Positions 29,658-36,748 of a stretch of DNA of 44,989 nt are shown in pieces. Made by a program: the position numbers and the translations under genes. Under the pieces are notes generated by a model. That model had not been told where the DNA came from. It made no database searches and worked only from the letters and a program-made list of their open reading frames with translations. This DNA comes from Candidatus Amphirhobacter heronislandensis (GTDB lineage: Bacteria; Pseudomonadota; Gammaproteobacteria; Tethybacterales; Tethybacteraceae), in the NCBI GenBank assembly GCA_001750625.1, contig MEIE01000002.1, forward strand, positions 1 to 44,989. The letters run 5' to 3'. Positions within the stretch are counted from its first letter, which is position 1, and every line of letters begins with the position of its first letter.

Positions 29658-31259
29658 TCAGGCGGCCGGCGGCAGCGGGGTCCGGCCGGCGATGAGGTCG
29701 GCGCCGCGCTCGGCGACCATGATGGTCGCGGCGTTGGTGTTCGAGGAGACCACGGCCGGCATCACCGAGGAGTCGCAGACCCGCAGGGCTTCGACGCCGC
29801 GCAGGCGCAGCTGCGGGTCGACCGCCGAATCCTCGCCGCCACCCATGCGGCAGGTCCCGACCGGATGATGGTCGGTCTTGCCCATGCGGCAGGCGTAGTC
29901 GAAGAGCTTGTCCCTGTCCTTGCCGCCCACTTCAGGCCCGGGCAGGACCTCGCGCTTGATGAAGGGCTGCAGCGCCGGCTGCGCCATGATCTCGCGCGCC
30001 ATCGCCAGGCCGCGCAGCGAGTCCTCGAGGTCGGCGGGCTCGGCCCAGTAGTTCGGGTCGATCAGCGGCGGCTCCGCCGGATTGGCGGACGCGAGCCTCA
30101 CGGTGCCGCGCGAACGCGGCCGCAGGTAGGCCGAGTTGAGGGTGACGCCGGGGTTGTCCAGCTTGGCGATGCCCTTTTCGATGCCGCTGCCCTGGCCGAA
30201 ATGGAACTGGATCTCGGGCGAGCGCGCCTGCCTGTCAGAGTACCAGAAGCCGCCGGTCTCGAACAGCGGCGACATGACCGGCCCGGTGCCGAACAGCAGG
30301 TACTGGATCCCGGCGGCGAGCAGCCGGTGCGGCCGCAGCACCGAATCGTAGGAATGGTCGCCGCTGCATTCGCACAGCGCGCACAGGTTGACGTGGTCCT
30401 GCAGGTTTTCTCCTACCGCCGGCAGGTCGCAGGCCACCTTGACGCCGGCCTTTTCGAGATGGGCGGCCGAGCCGATGCCCGACAGCTGCAGCAGCCGCGG
30501 CGAGCCGATGGCGCCGGCGGCGACGATGACCTCGCGGCGGGCGCGCCGGAGCCGGCCGCCGGCCTCGACCCCGACCGCCCGGCCCTGTTCGAGCACGACG
30601 CGGCCGACCTCGGCCTCGAGCTCGACCTCGAGGCTCTTGCGCTCCTTGAGCGGATCGAGGTAGCAGAAGGAGACGGCCGAGCGGCGGCCGTCGCGGATCG
30701 ACAGCTGGTACTGGCCGACGCCCTCCTGGCGGGCGCCGTTGAAGTCCGGGTTGTAGGGCAGGCCGTACTGCTGCGCGGCCCGGATGAAGGCGTCGGCGAT
30801 CGGCAGCGCCGAGCGCGGCGTCGAGATCCCCAGCGGCCCCTCGGCGCCATGATGCTCGTCGGCCCAGCGCTCGTTGCCCTCGGAGCGCTTGAAATAAGGC
30901 AGCACGTCGCGCCAGCCCCAGCCTTCGCAGCCGGCGTCGTCGCGCCAGCCGTCGTAGTCCAGCGGATGGCCGCGGGTGTAGATCTGGGCGTTGATCGCCG
31001 AGCCGCCGCCGCGGACCTTGGCCTGGGTGTACCAAAGCCGCCGGCCGCCCATGTGGCGCTGCGGCACCGTCGACCAGCCCCACGAGGCGACGCCCTTGGT
31101 CATGCGCGCGAAGCCCGCCGGCCAGCGGAACAGGTAGCCCGCGCCCGCGCCGCCGGCCTCGAGCAGCAGCACGCTGGCGTCTTCGCTGAGCCTCGCCGCC
31201 AGCACGCAGCCCGCGGCGCCGGCGCCGACGATGACGTAGTCGTGCTCCTTGGCTCCCAT
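29658..31259 (-). CDS. GMC-family FAD-dependent alcohol oxidoreductase (second copy)
   Basis: This is a second choline-dehydrogenase-like enzyme, 533 residues. The FAD motif VGAGAAG covers about 11-17, the stretch KVRGGGSAINAQIYTRGHP follows at about 80, and the active-site blocks HHPVGTCRMGG (about 464-474) and SSNTNAATIMVAE are near the end. It is clearly diverged from the first copy at 22275, so the two are probably specialised. The ATG at 31259 follows GAGAAGGA. A longer in-frame reading to 31880 is the shadow of nth. It heads the minus-strand unit and is divergent from nth. Confidence 0.88.
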   Translation of the reverse strand: MGAKEHDYVIVGAGAAGCVLAARLSEDASVLLLEAGGAGAGYLFRWPAGFARMTKGVASWGWSTVPQRHMGGRRLWYTQAKVRGGGSAINAQIYTRGHPLDYDGWRDDAGCEGWGWRDVLPYFKRSEGNERWADEHHGAEGPLGISTPRSALPIADAFIRAAQQYGLPYNPDFNGARQEGVGQYQLSIRDGRRSAVSFCYLDPLKERKSLEVELEAEVGRVVLEQGRAVGVEAGGRLRRARREVIVAAGAIGSPRLLQLSGIGSAAHLEKAGVKVACDLPAVGENLQDHVNLCALCECSGDHSYDSVLRPHRLLAAGIQYLLFGTGPVMSPLFETGGFWYSDRQARSPEIQFHFGQGSGIEKGIAKLDNPGVTLNSAYLRPRSRGTVRLASANPAEPPLIDPNYWAEPADLEDSLRGLAMAREIMAQPALQPFIKREVLPGPEVGGKDRDKLFDYACRMGKTDHHPVGTCRMGGGEDSAVDPQLRLRGVEALRVCDSSVMPAVVSSNTNAATIMVAERGADLIAGRTPLPPAA

Positions 31260-31278
31260 TCCTTCTCTCTCCGCCGCG

Positions 31279-31296
31279 ATTCTACAAGCGTAGAAT
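31279..31296. promoter_or_regulatory. Mirror-image divergent -10 boxes between the GMC gene and nth
   Basis: ATTCTAC-AAGC-GTAGAAT is a perfect inverted repeat whose arms read TAGAAT outwards on each strand (minus 31279-31284, plus 31291-31296). Each is placed as a -10 box for the gene on its side: 19 bases before the GMC ATG and 14 bases before the nth ATG. The -35 region of each promoter would overlap the other. The same repeat could also be a regulator site. Confidence 0.5.
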
Positions 31297-31310
31297 TGCC
31301 GGCTCCCGCC

Positions 31311-31961
31311 ATGTCCGCGACTTCGCTGAACGCCCGGCAGGCCGGCCGACTCTTCGAGATCCTCGCCGCCGCCAACCCCGCGCCCACCACCGAGCTGCGC
31401 TACGGCAACGTCTACCAGCTGCTGGTGGCGGTGGTCCTGTCCGCCCAGGCCACCGACGTCGGCGTCAACAAGGCCACCGCCGCGCTGTTCAAGGAGGTCC
31501 GGACGCCGGCGCGGATGCTTGAACTCGGCCACGACGCCCTGCTCGGCCACATCCGCTCCATCGGCCTGTTCCGCGCCAAGGCCAAGCACGTCATCGCCCT
31601 GTCGCGGATCCTCGTGGAGGCGCACGGCGGCAAGGTGCCGCGCAGCCGCGAGGAGCTCGAGAAGCTGCCCGGCGTCGGCCGCAAGACCGCGAACGTCGTC
31701 CTCAACACCGCCTTCGGCGAGCCGACCATCGCCGTCGACACCCACGTCTTCCGCGTCGCCAACCGCACCGGCCTCGCGCCGGGCGCCACGCCGCGCGCGG
31801 TCGAGGACGGCCTCGTCGCCCGCGTCCCCAAAAAATACCTGCGCCACGCCCACCACTGGCTCATCCTCCACGGCCGCCATGTCTGCCTCGCCCGCAAGCC
31901 GCGCTGCGAATCCTGCGGCATCCGGCGCGTCTGCGCCTGGCCGGACAAAACCGCCGCCTGA
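31311..31961 (+). CDS. nth: Endonuclease III, DNA glycosylase/AP lyase
   Basis: Nth removes oxidised pyrimidines from DNA. The helix-hairpin-helix LPGVGRKTANVV carries the catalytic Lys125; Asp143 lies in AVDTHVFRV. The 4Fe-4S cluster ligands have the correct spacing C-x6-C-x2-C-x5-C (Cys192, 199, 202, 208). At 216 residues it is full length. The ATG at 31311 gives the family N-terminus; no ribosome binding site precedes it. It converges with smpB, and a short stem (31952-31969) that includes its stop codon lies between them. Confidence 0.96.
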   Translation: MSATSLNARQAGRLFEILAAANPAPTTELRYGNVYQLLVAVVLSAQATDVGVNKATAALFKEVRTPARMLELGHDALLGHIRSIGLFRAKAKHVIALSRILVEAHGGKVPRSREELEKLPGVGRKTANVVLNTAFGEPTIAVDTHVFRVANRTGLAPGATPRAVEDGLVARVPKKYLRHAHHWLILHGRHVCLARKPRCESCGIRRVCAWPDKTAA

Positions 31962-31969
31962 CGGCGGCG
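31952..31969. repeat. Short hairpin at the nth/smpB convergence
   Basis: CGCCGCC and GGCGGCG, 7-bp arms around TGAC, include the nth stop codon and nearly fill the 10-base gap to the smpB stop. There is no T-run, and its role as a terminator is uncertain. Confidence 0.35.
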
Positions 31970-31971
31970 CG

Positions 31972-32400
31972 CTACCAGCCCTTGTTGCGGCGCCAGTCGC
32001 GCTCTTCGATCTTGCGGCGCTTGTCGTGCAGCTTGCGGCCCTTCGCGAGCGCGATCACCGCCTTGATCTTGCGGCCGGCCTTGCGCAGGTCGACCACCAT
32101 GATGGTCATGCCGGTGCGGCGGTGCTTGCCGTCGATCTTGCGCAGCTCGGCGGCCCGCAGCAGCAGCTTGCGGCGGCGCTTGGGATCGGCGCCCGAAGCG
32201 AGGTTGACGTTCGCCTGCGGCGCGATGTGGCAGTTGACCAGCCAGGCCTCGCCGCGGTGGATGCTGACGTAGCTGTCCAGCAGCTGCGCCTGGCCCGCGA
32301 GGATGCCCTTGACCTCCCAGCCCAGCAGCGAAATGCCGGCCTCGTAGCGCTCGTGCAGGTCGTAGCCGCGCAGCGCCCGCTTGTTGTTCGCGAGGATCAT
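31972..32400 (-). CDS. smpB: SsrA (tmRNA)-binding protein SmpB, short tail
   Basis: SmpB delivers tmRNA to stalled ribosomes for trans-translation. The core is typical: NNKRALRGYDLHERYEAG at the N-terminus, GWEVKGI, and GRKLHDKRRKIEERDW near the end. The protein stops at RRNKGW, 142 residues in all, whereas E. coli SmpB has 160 and continues after the corresponding tryptophan for more residues, including an Ile-Met pair needed in the A site. The start ATG overlaps the rnfH stop (ATGA). tmRNA (ssrA) is not in the window. Confidence 0.93.
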   Translation of the reverse strand: MILANNKRALRGYDLHERYEAGISLLGWEVKGILAGQAQLLDSYVSIHRGEAWLVNCHIAPQANVNLASGADPKRRRKLLLRAAELRKIDGKHRRTGMTIMVVDLRKAGRKIKAVIALAKGRKLHDKRRKIEERDWRRNKGW

Positions 32401-32672
32401 CGCGGCGGCCCGTGGCGGCGCGCCCGCAGCGGCCGGTAGACCTCGACGCGGTCGCCGGCGGCCAGCGGCGCGTCCAGCGCCGTCCGCCGCGAGAACACCC
32501 CCGCCGCTATTTGCCCCGCCGGCCCGAGCTCGGGATGGGCTTCCAGCAGCCCGCTCGCCGCGATCGCGGCCGCGACCGTCGCCGGCGCTTGCAGACTCAC
32601 CTGGCGGCGGAAGACCGCGGCCGGCGGCGGCGGCGCGTACACCACCTCGACCTCGCAGGCGGCGGTACTCAC
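32397..32672 (-). CDS. rnfH: RnfH family ubiquitin-like protein (RatB)
   Basis: This is a small beta-grasp protein of unknown exact role, commonly encoded beside ratA and smpB. The 91-residue frame shows the family pattern CEVEVVYA at the start, the hydrophobic core LQAPATVAAAIAASGLLE, and VGVFSR/GDRVEVYRPL-like ends (here AAGVFSRRTALDAPLAAGDR). The start is a GTG that overlaps the ratA stop (GTGA), and its own stop overlaps the smpB start. The E. coli name ratB reflects linkage, not proven toxicity. Confidence 0.88.
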   Translation of the reverse strand: MSTAACEVEVVYAPPPPAAVFRRQVSLQAPATVAAAIAASGLLEAHPELGPAGQIAAGVFSRRTALDAPLAAGDRVEVYRPLRARRHGPPR

Positions 32673-33103
32673 CGCGGGCCGTAGACCTCGACCGCGCGCT
32701 GGGCGAAGGCGGTCACCATGTGCTCGTAGACCCGCGCGAACAGCGGCCCGAGCAGCATGTCCAGCGCGCGGTTCGCGAAGCGGTAGTCGATCTCGAAGGA
32801 CACCAGGCAGCCGGCGTCTTCCTGAATGAAACGCCAGGTCCCCTTGAGGTCGCGCAGCGGCCCGCGCAGCAGCCCGACCTCGATGCGCAGCGCCTCGCGG
32901 TCGTGCCGGTTGCGGGTGGTGAAGCTGTGCCGCAGCGGCCCGCGCTCGAGCGTCAGGGTCGCCTCGATGTCGGCGCCGTCGCGGCGGGCGGCGGCCGCCA
33001 CGCACCAGGGCAGGAACTGCGGGTAGCTGTCGACGTCGTCCACGAGGTCGAACATCTCCTCGGGCGCGTACGGGACCCGCAGCTCGCGCGCGAAGCTCGC
33101 CAT
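32669..33103 (-). CDS. ratA: RatA/COQ10-like START-domain protein
   Basis: The 144-residue protein has the polyketide cyclase/START fold. It begins FARELRVPYAPEEMFDLVDDVDSYPQFLPWC with the family's SYPxFLPW motif (about 27-36), and ends in DMLLGPLFARVYEHMV. In E. coli RatA was reported to inhibit ribosome subunit joining; the same family includes the mitochondrial ubiquinone chaperone Coq10. A role in ubiquinone binding is therefore as likely. It lies 18 bases after dnaB and is coupled to rnfH. Confidence 0.9.
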   Translation of the reverse strand: MASFARELRVPYAPEEMFDLVDDVDSYPQFLPWCVAAAARRDGADIEATLTLERGPLRHSFTTRNRHDREALRIEVGLLRGPLRDLKGTWRFIQEDAGCLVSFEIDYRFANRALDMLLGPLFARVYEHMVTAFAQRAVEVYGPR

Positions 33104-33121
33104 GCGGACCGCGCGGGCCGC

Positions 33122-34618
33122 CTAGGCGTGGAAGTCCTCGGGGTCCTCGGGGCCGTAGGAGGCGCCCGCCTCCTCGCCGCTGCGGAGCCGGTCCGATTCG
33201 GTGAAATGGGTGAACTGCGGGCTGAAGACCAGCGGGACCATGCCCGTCGGCCCGTTGCGGTGCTTGCCGATCAACAGCTCGACCTCGTGCTCGTCGCCGT
33301 CGCCGTCGCTGAAGCTCGGCTGCCGGCTGAGGAACATGATCACGTCGGCGTCCTGCTCGATCGCGCCCGACTCGCGCAGGTCCGACAGCTGCGGCCGCCG
33401 CGGCCGCGCGCTGTCCTCGATCTTGCGCGACAGCTGCGACAGCGCCAGGATCGGGACCTTGAGCTCCCGCGCCAGCGCCTTGAGGCCGCGCGAGATGTAC
33501 GAGACCTCGGTGGCGCGGTTCTCCTGCTGCCGGTCGCGGTCGGCGTCCATCAGCTGCAGGTAGTCGACGACCAGCAGCCGCAGCCGCTTGCCCTGGGCCT
33601 CGACCGTCCGCTTGACCCGCCGCGCCCGGCTGCGCATCTCGAGGATGCTCATCATCGCGGTGTCGTCGATCCACAGCGGCCAGCGGTTGAGCTCGTCGAT
33701 GGCCTGCGCCAGCCGGCCCCACGAGTCCGAATCGCGGATGTTCGCCGAGCGCAGGCGGTGCTGGTCGATCTTCGCCTCGGTGCTCAAAAGCCGCTTGGTG
33801 AGCTGCTCGGCGCTCATCTCGAGCGAGAAGATGACCACCGCGTCGTTGTAGTCGTGGGCGGCGTCCCGGGCGCGGGCGTCGCCGCCGCCGCGGCAGACGT
33901 TGCGGGCGATGTCGAGCGCGAAGGCGGTCTTGCCGACGCTCGGCCGCGCCGCGAGGATAAGCAGGTCGGATTCCTGGAAGCCCGAGGTGTACTCGTCGAG
34001 CCGGTCGTGGTGGGTGCGCAGCCCGGTCAGCGGCGACAGGCCGGCCTGGACCCGCTCGTACAGCTCGTCGATGCGCTGGTTGATCGGCCCGGTCAGCTCG
34101 CCGATCTTCTGCAGCGCGCCGGCCATGCCGCCCTTGTAGTCGTCGGCGATCTTGAGGATGCGGCTCTCGGCCCGGTCGAGGACCTGGCCGCAGCTGAGCT
34201 CGCCGGGATGGTGCACCGTGCGGCGGATGTCCTCGGTCTGGTCGTACAGCTGCCGCAGGATGTTCTTGTCGCGGATGATCTTGGCGTACTCCTCGAAGTT
34301 CGCCGCGAGGTCGGCCAGCTCGTCGATGCCGCCGAGATACTCCTTGCCGCCGGCCTTGGCCAGCTCGCCCATGTCGTCCAAGGAGCGCGCGACCGTGACC
34401 AGGTCGGCGGCGCTGTTCTTCTGGTCCAGCAGCAGCTGGATGTGCTTGAAGATCAGCCGGTGGCGCGGCTCGTAGAAGTCCTCGGCGCCGAGGGTGAAGC
34501 CCAGGTCCTCGATGCGGCTGTTGTCGCGCAGCAGCAGGCCGAGGACGAAGCGCTCGGCGTCGCCGTCGGCCGGCAGCGCCGCCGCGCTTTCAGCCATGCC
34601 TTCGTCGAATCCCTGCAT
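33122..34618 (-). CDS. dnaB: Replicative DNA helicase DnaB
   Basis: DnaB is the hexameric helicase of the replication fork. The N-terminal DnaG-interaction domain covers about 20-125. The RecA-like domain follows, with Walker A ARPSVGKT (224-231), SLEMSAEQL, Walker B LLVVDYLQLM, and RPQLSDLRESGAIEQDAD. At 498 residues it is slightly longer than most. Part of the excess is a loop between Walker A and SLEMS (about 242-260), where many homologues have a short turn; alphaproteobacterial DnaB often has such an insert. It has its own candidate promoter and heads dnaB-ratA-rnfH-smpB. Confidence 0.96.
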   Translation of the reverse strand: MQGFDEGMAESAAALPADGDAERFVLGLLLRDNSRIEDLGFTLGAEDFYEPRHRLIFKHIQLLLDQKNSAADLVTVARSLDDMGELAKAGGKEYLGGIDELADLAANFEEYAKIIRDKNILRQLYDQTEDIRRTVHHPGELSCGQVLDRAESRILKIADDYKGGMAGALQKIGELTGPINQRIDELYERVQAGLSPLTGLRTHHDRLDEYTSGFQESDLLILAARPSVGKTAFALDIARNVCRGGGDARARDAAHDYNDAVVIFSLEMSAEQLTKRLLSTEAKIDQHRLRSANIRDSDSWGRLAQAIDELNRWPLWIDDTAMMSILEMRSRARRVKRTVEAQGKRLRLLVVDYLQLMDADRDRQQENRATEVSYISRGLKALARELKVPILALSQLSRKIEDSARPRRPQLSDLRESGAIEQDADVIMFLSRQPSFSDGDGDEHEVELLIGKHRNGPTGMVPLVFSPQFTHFTESDRLRSGEEAGASYGPEDPEDFHA

Positions 34619-34636
34619 CTTTAAGTTCCTGCTCCT

Positions 34637-34642
34637 ATTCTA
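34637..34642 (-). promoter_or_regulatory. Candidate -10 box for dnaB
   Basis: TAGAAT on the minus strand ends 18 bases before the dnaB ATG in the 42-base gap behind nagZ. AGGAGCAGGA between them provides a ribosome binding site but overlaps the expected RNA start. Confidence 0.45.
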
Positions 34643-34660
34643 CTCACCCCGCCGGCGCGC

Positions 34661-35635
34661 TCAGCTGCGCTTGGCCAGCAGGTCCTGCCAGGGCGCCGCC
34701 ACGCCGCCGGCCGCCGGCAGCTCGGCCAGGGCGTCGTCCAGCAGCACCGGCTCGCCGCCGCACCACAGCAGCAGGTCGCAGCCCGCCCGGCGGGCCGCCA
34801 GCGTCCGCTCCACCATGTCCAGGCCGATGTCCGCGCCCTCCATCACCAGGTCGTCGGTCATCACCATGCCGCCGAAGCCCAGCCGGCCGCGCAGCAGGTC
34901 CTCGATGATCTCCGGCGCGTAGGTCGAGGGCTTCGCCGCCAGCTCACGGCAGTGGACGTGGGCGACCAGCACCGCGTCCAGCATGCCGGCCGCGAACAGC
35001 TCGACGTAGGGCCTGAGGTCGGCGGCCAGCAGGTCGTCGAGGCTGCGGTCGTCGACCGCGACCTCGAGGTGGGTGTCGGCCTTCGCCCAGCCGTGGCCGG
35101 GAAAGTGCTTGCCAATCGCGATCATGCCGTGCTCGTGCAGGCCCTGGCAGAAGGCCAGGCCCAGCGCCGCGACGCCCTCGGGGTCGGCGGCGAAGCAGCG
35201 GCTGTCGATCATCGGGTTGCGGCCGTAGTCGATGTCCAGCGACGGCGCGAAGGTGAAGTCGATGTCCACCGCCCGCAGCTGCTGCGCCATCGCGCCGCCG
35301 CGCTCGACCGCCTCGGAGATCGCCGCCTCGCGGCTGCGCTCGTAGGCGGCGCCCAGCGTCCGCGGCGCCGCGATCGGCGGGAAGCCCTCGCCGACGAAGC
35401 GCTGCACCCGGCCGCCCTCGTGGTCGACGCCGACCGCCAGCGGCTTGCCGGCGCAGGCGCGCGCGTCCTTGACCAGCCGCACGAGCCGGCCGGTGGTGTC
35501 GTAGTTGCGCGCGAACAGGCAGACGCCGCCGACCGCCGGCTGCCGCAGCCGCAGGTGGTCCTGCTCGGTGAGGTCGAGGCCGTCGAGGCCGACCATCAGG
35601 CGGCCGGTCAGATCCAGCGGCGCGTCGGCCTCCAT
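34661..35635 (-). CDS. nagZ: Beta-N-acetylhexosaminidase of peptidoglycan recycling
   Basis: NagZ removes N-acetylglucosamine from anhydromuropeptides in the cytoplasm. This GH3 enzyme has 324 residues. The hallmark KHFPGHG covers 176-182, followed by the ADTH segment with the acid/base His of the family. The nucleophile is Asp261 in MVMTDDLVMEGAD. VGVDHEGGRVQRF (68-80) is also typical. The start ATG at 35635 lies 4 bases behind acpS; a longer in-frame reading overlaps acpS and is rejected. The acpS-nagZ linkage is common in betaproteobacteria. Confidence 0.95.
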   Translation of the reverse strand: MEADAPLDLTGRLMVGLDGLDLTEQDHLRLRQPAVGGVCLFARNYDTTGRLVRLVKDARACAGKPLAVGVDHEGGRVQRFVGEGFPPIAAPRTLGAAYERSREAAISEAVERGGAMAQQLRAVDIDFTFAPSLDIDYGRNPMIDSRCFAADPEGVAALGLAFCQGLHEHGMIAIGKHFPGHGWAKADTHLEVAVDDRSLDDLLAADLRPYVELFAAGMLDAVLVAHVHCRELAAKPSTYAPEIIEDLLRGRLGFGGMVMTDDLVMEGADIGLDMVERTLAARRAGCDLLLWCGGEPVLLDDALAELPAAGGVAAPWQDLLAKRS

Positions 35636-35639
35636 GCCT

Positions 35640-36026
35640 TTAGCCCGCGTCCTCGAGCACCGCGACCGCGACCGCCTGGCCACCATCGTCGCTCAAAGAA
35701 AGATGCGTCCGCGCCACCTTGCGCCGGCGCAGCAGTTTGGCCAGCTCGGGGCCGAAGGCGAACCGCGGCGCGCCGGCTTCGTCCCGCTCCACCGCGACCT
35801 GCCCCAGCGTCACCGGGTGGGCGAAGCCGGTGCCCATGGCCTTGGCGAAGGCCTCCTTGGCCGCGAAAGCCAGCGCCAGCCGCCGCGCCCGCGCCGCCGC
35901 GCTCCGCGGCAAGGCGGCGATCTCCGAGGCCGCCAGCACCCGCTTGGCGAGGCGCCCGCCCCACTTGGCGTCGAGCCGCTCCATGCGCGCGACCGCGACC
36001 AGGTCGACGCCGACGCCGAGGATCAC
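35640..36026 (-). CDS. acpS: Holo-[acyl-carrier-protein] synthase
   Basis: AcpS transfers the phosphopantetheine arm from CoA to acyl carrier protein. The 128-residue protein has the magnesium-binding Asp8 in MILGVGVDLV and Glu58 in FAAKEAFAKAMGTGF, the family's two signature sites. The C-terminal half has the usual HLSLSDD strand. Its ATG overlaps the pdxJ stop by 4 bases, so it is translated coupled to pdxJ, the order found in E. coli and most proteobacteria. Confidence 0.96.
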   Translation of the reverse strand: MILGVGVDLVAVARMERLDAKWGGRLAKRVLAASEIAALPRSAAARARRLALAFAAKEAFAKAMGTGFAHPVTLGQVAVERDEAGAPRFAFGPELAKLLRRRKVARTHLSLSDDGGQAVAVAVLEDAG

Positions 36027-36748
36027 AGCCCCAGCGCCTTGCGCATCCGTCCCACCGCCTGCGGCAGGCCGCAGAACAGCGCGTCGCAGATGATGCTGTG
36101 GCCGATGTTGTACTCGACGATGAAGTCCAGCTGCCGCAGCCGGCCGACGTTCGCCAGCGTCAGGCCGTGGCCGACGTTGACCGTCAGGCCCTTGGCCCGG
36201 CCGTGCGCGGCGGCGGCCGCGACCAGGGCGTACTCGCGCGCGGCCGCCTCCTCGTTCGCCGCGTTCGCATAAGCGCCGGTGTGGATCTCGACCGCATCGG
36301 CGCCGGCGCCGGCTGCCGCGTCGATCTGTTCAGGATCCGGGTCGACGAAGACCGAGACCTCGATGCCGGCGGCGCGCAGCGCGGCGGCTGCCGCCTGCGC
36401 CGGGGCGGCGGCGGCGCCCTTGACGTCGAGGCCGCCCTCGGTGGTGAGCTCCTCGCGCCGCTCGGGGACGAGGCAGACGCTCTTGGGCTGCCAGCCGCAG
36501 GCCGCCTCGACCATCGCCGGCACCGCGGCGATCTCGAGGTTGAGCCAGGTGCCGCTCGCGGCCATGATCGCCGGGACGTCGGCGTCCTGGATGTGGCGGC
36601 GGTCCTCGCGCAGATGGGCGGTGATGAAGTCGGCGCCGCCGGCCTCGGCGGCTTCAACCACTTCTTTAATCGCCGGGTAGGCGGCGTGGCGCACCTGGCG
36701 GAGGGTGGCGGCGTGGTCGATGTTCACGCCCAGCAGCGGCGCGGTCAC
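36023..36748 (-). CDS. pdxJ: Pyridoxine 5'-phosphate synthase
   Basis: PdxJ condenses 1-deoxyxylulose 5-phosphate with 3-amino-1-hydroxyacetone phosphate in vitamin B6 synthesis. The N-terminus LLGVNIDHAATLRQVR is diagnostic. It is followed by TAHLREDRRHIQDAD, the VCLVPERREELTTEGGLD block (about 92-110) and the C-terminal NVGHGLTLANV. At 241 residues it is full length. It overlaps the preceding HAD gene and acpS by 4 bases on each side. Confidence 0.96.
   Translation of the reverse strand: MTAPLLGVNIDHAATLRQVRHAAYPAIKEVVEAAEAGGADFITAHLREDRRHIQDADVPAIMAASGTWLNLEIAAVPAMVEAACGWQPKSVCLVPERREELTTEGGLDVKGAAAAPAQAAAAALRAAGIEVSVFVDPDPEQIDAAAGAGADAVEIHTGAYANAANEEAAAREYALVAAAAAHGRAKGLTVNVGHGLTLANVGRLRQLDFIVEYNIGHSIICDALFCGLPQAVGRMRKALGL

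Noticed and set aside
31260-31880. N-terminal extension of the second GMC oxidoreductase in the same frame
   Set aside because: The FAD-binding motif begins 11 residues after the ATG at 31259, as in relatives. The extension is antisense to nth.
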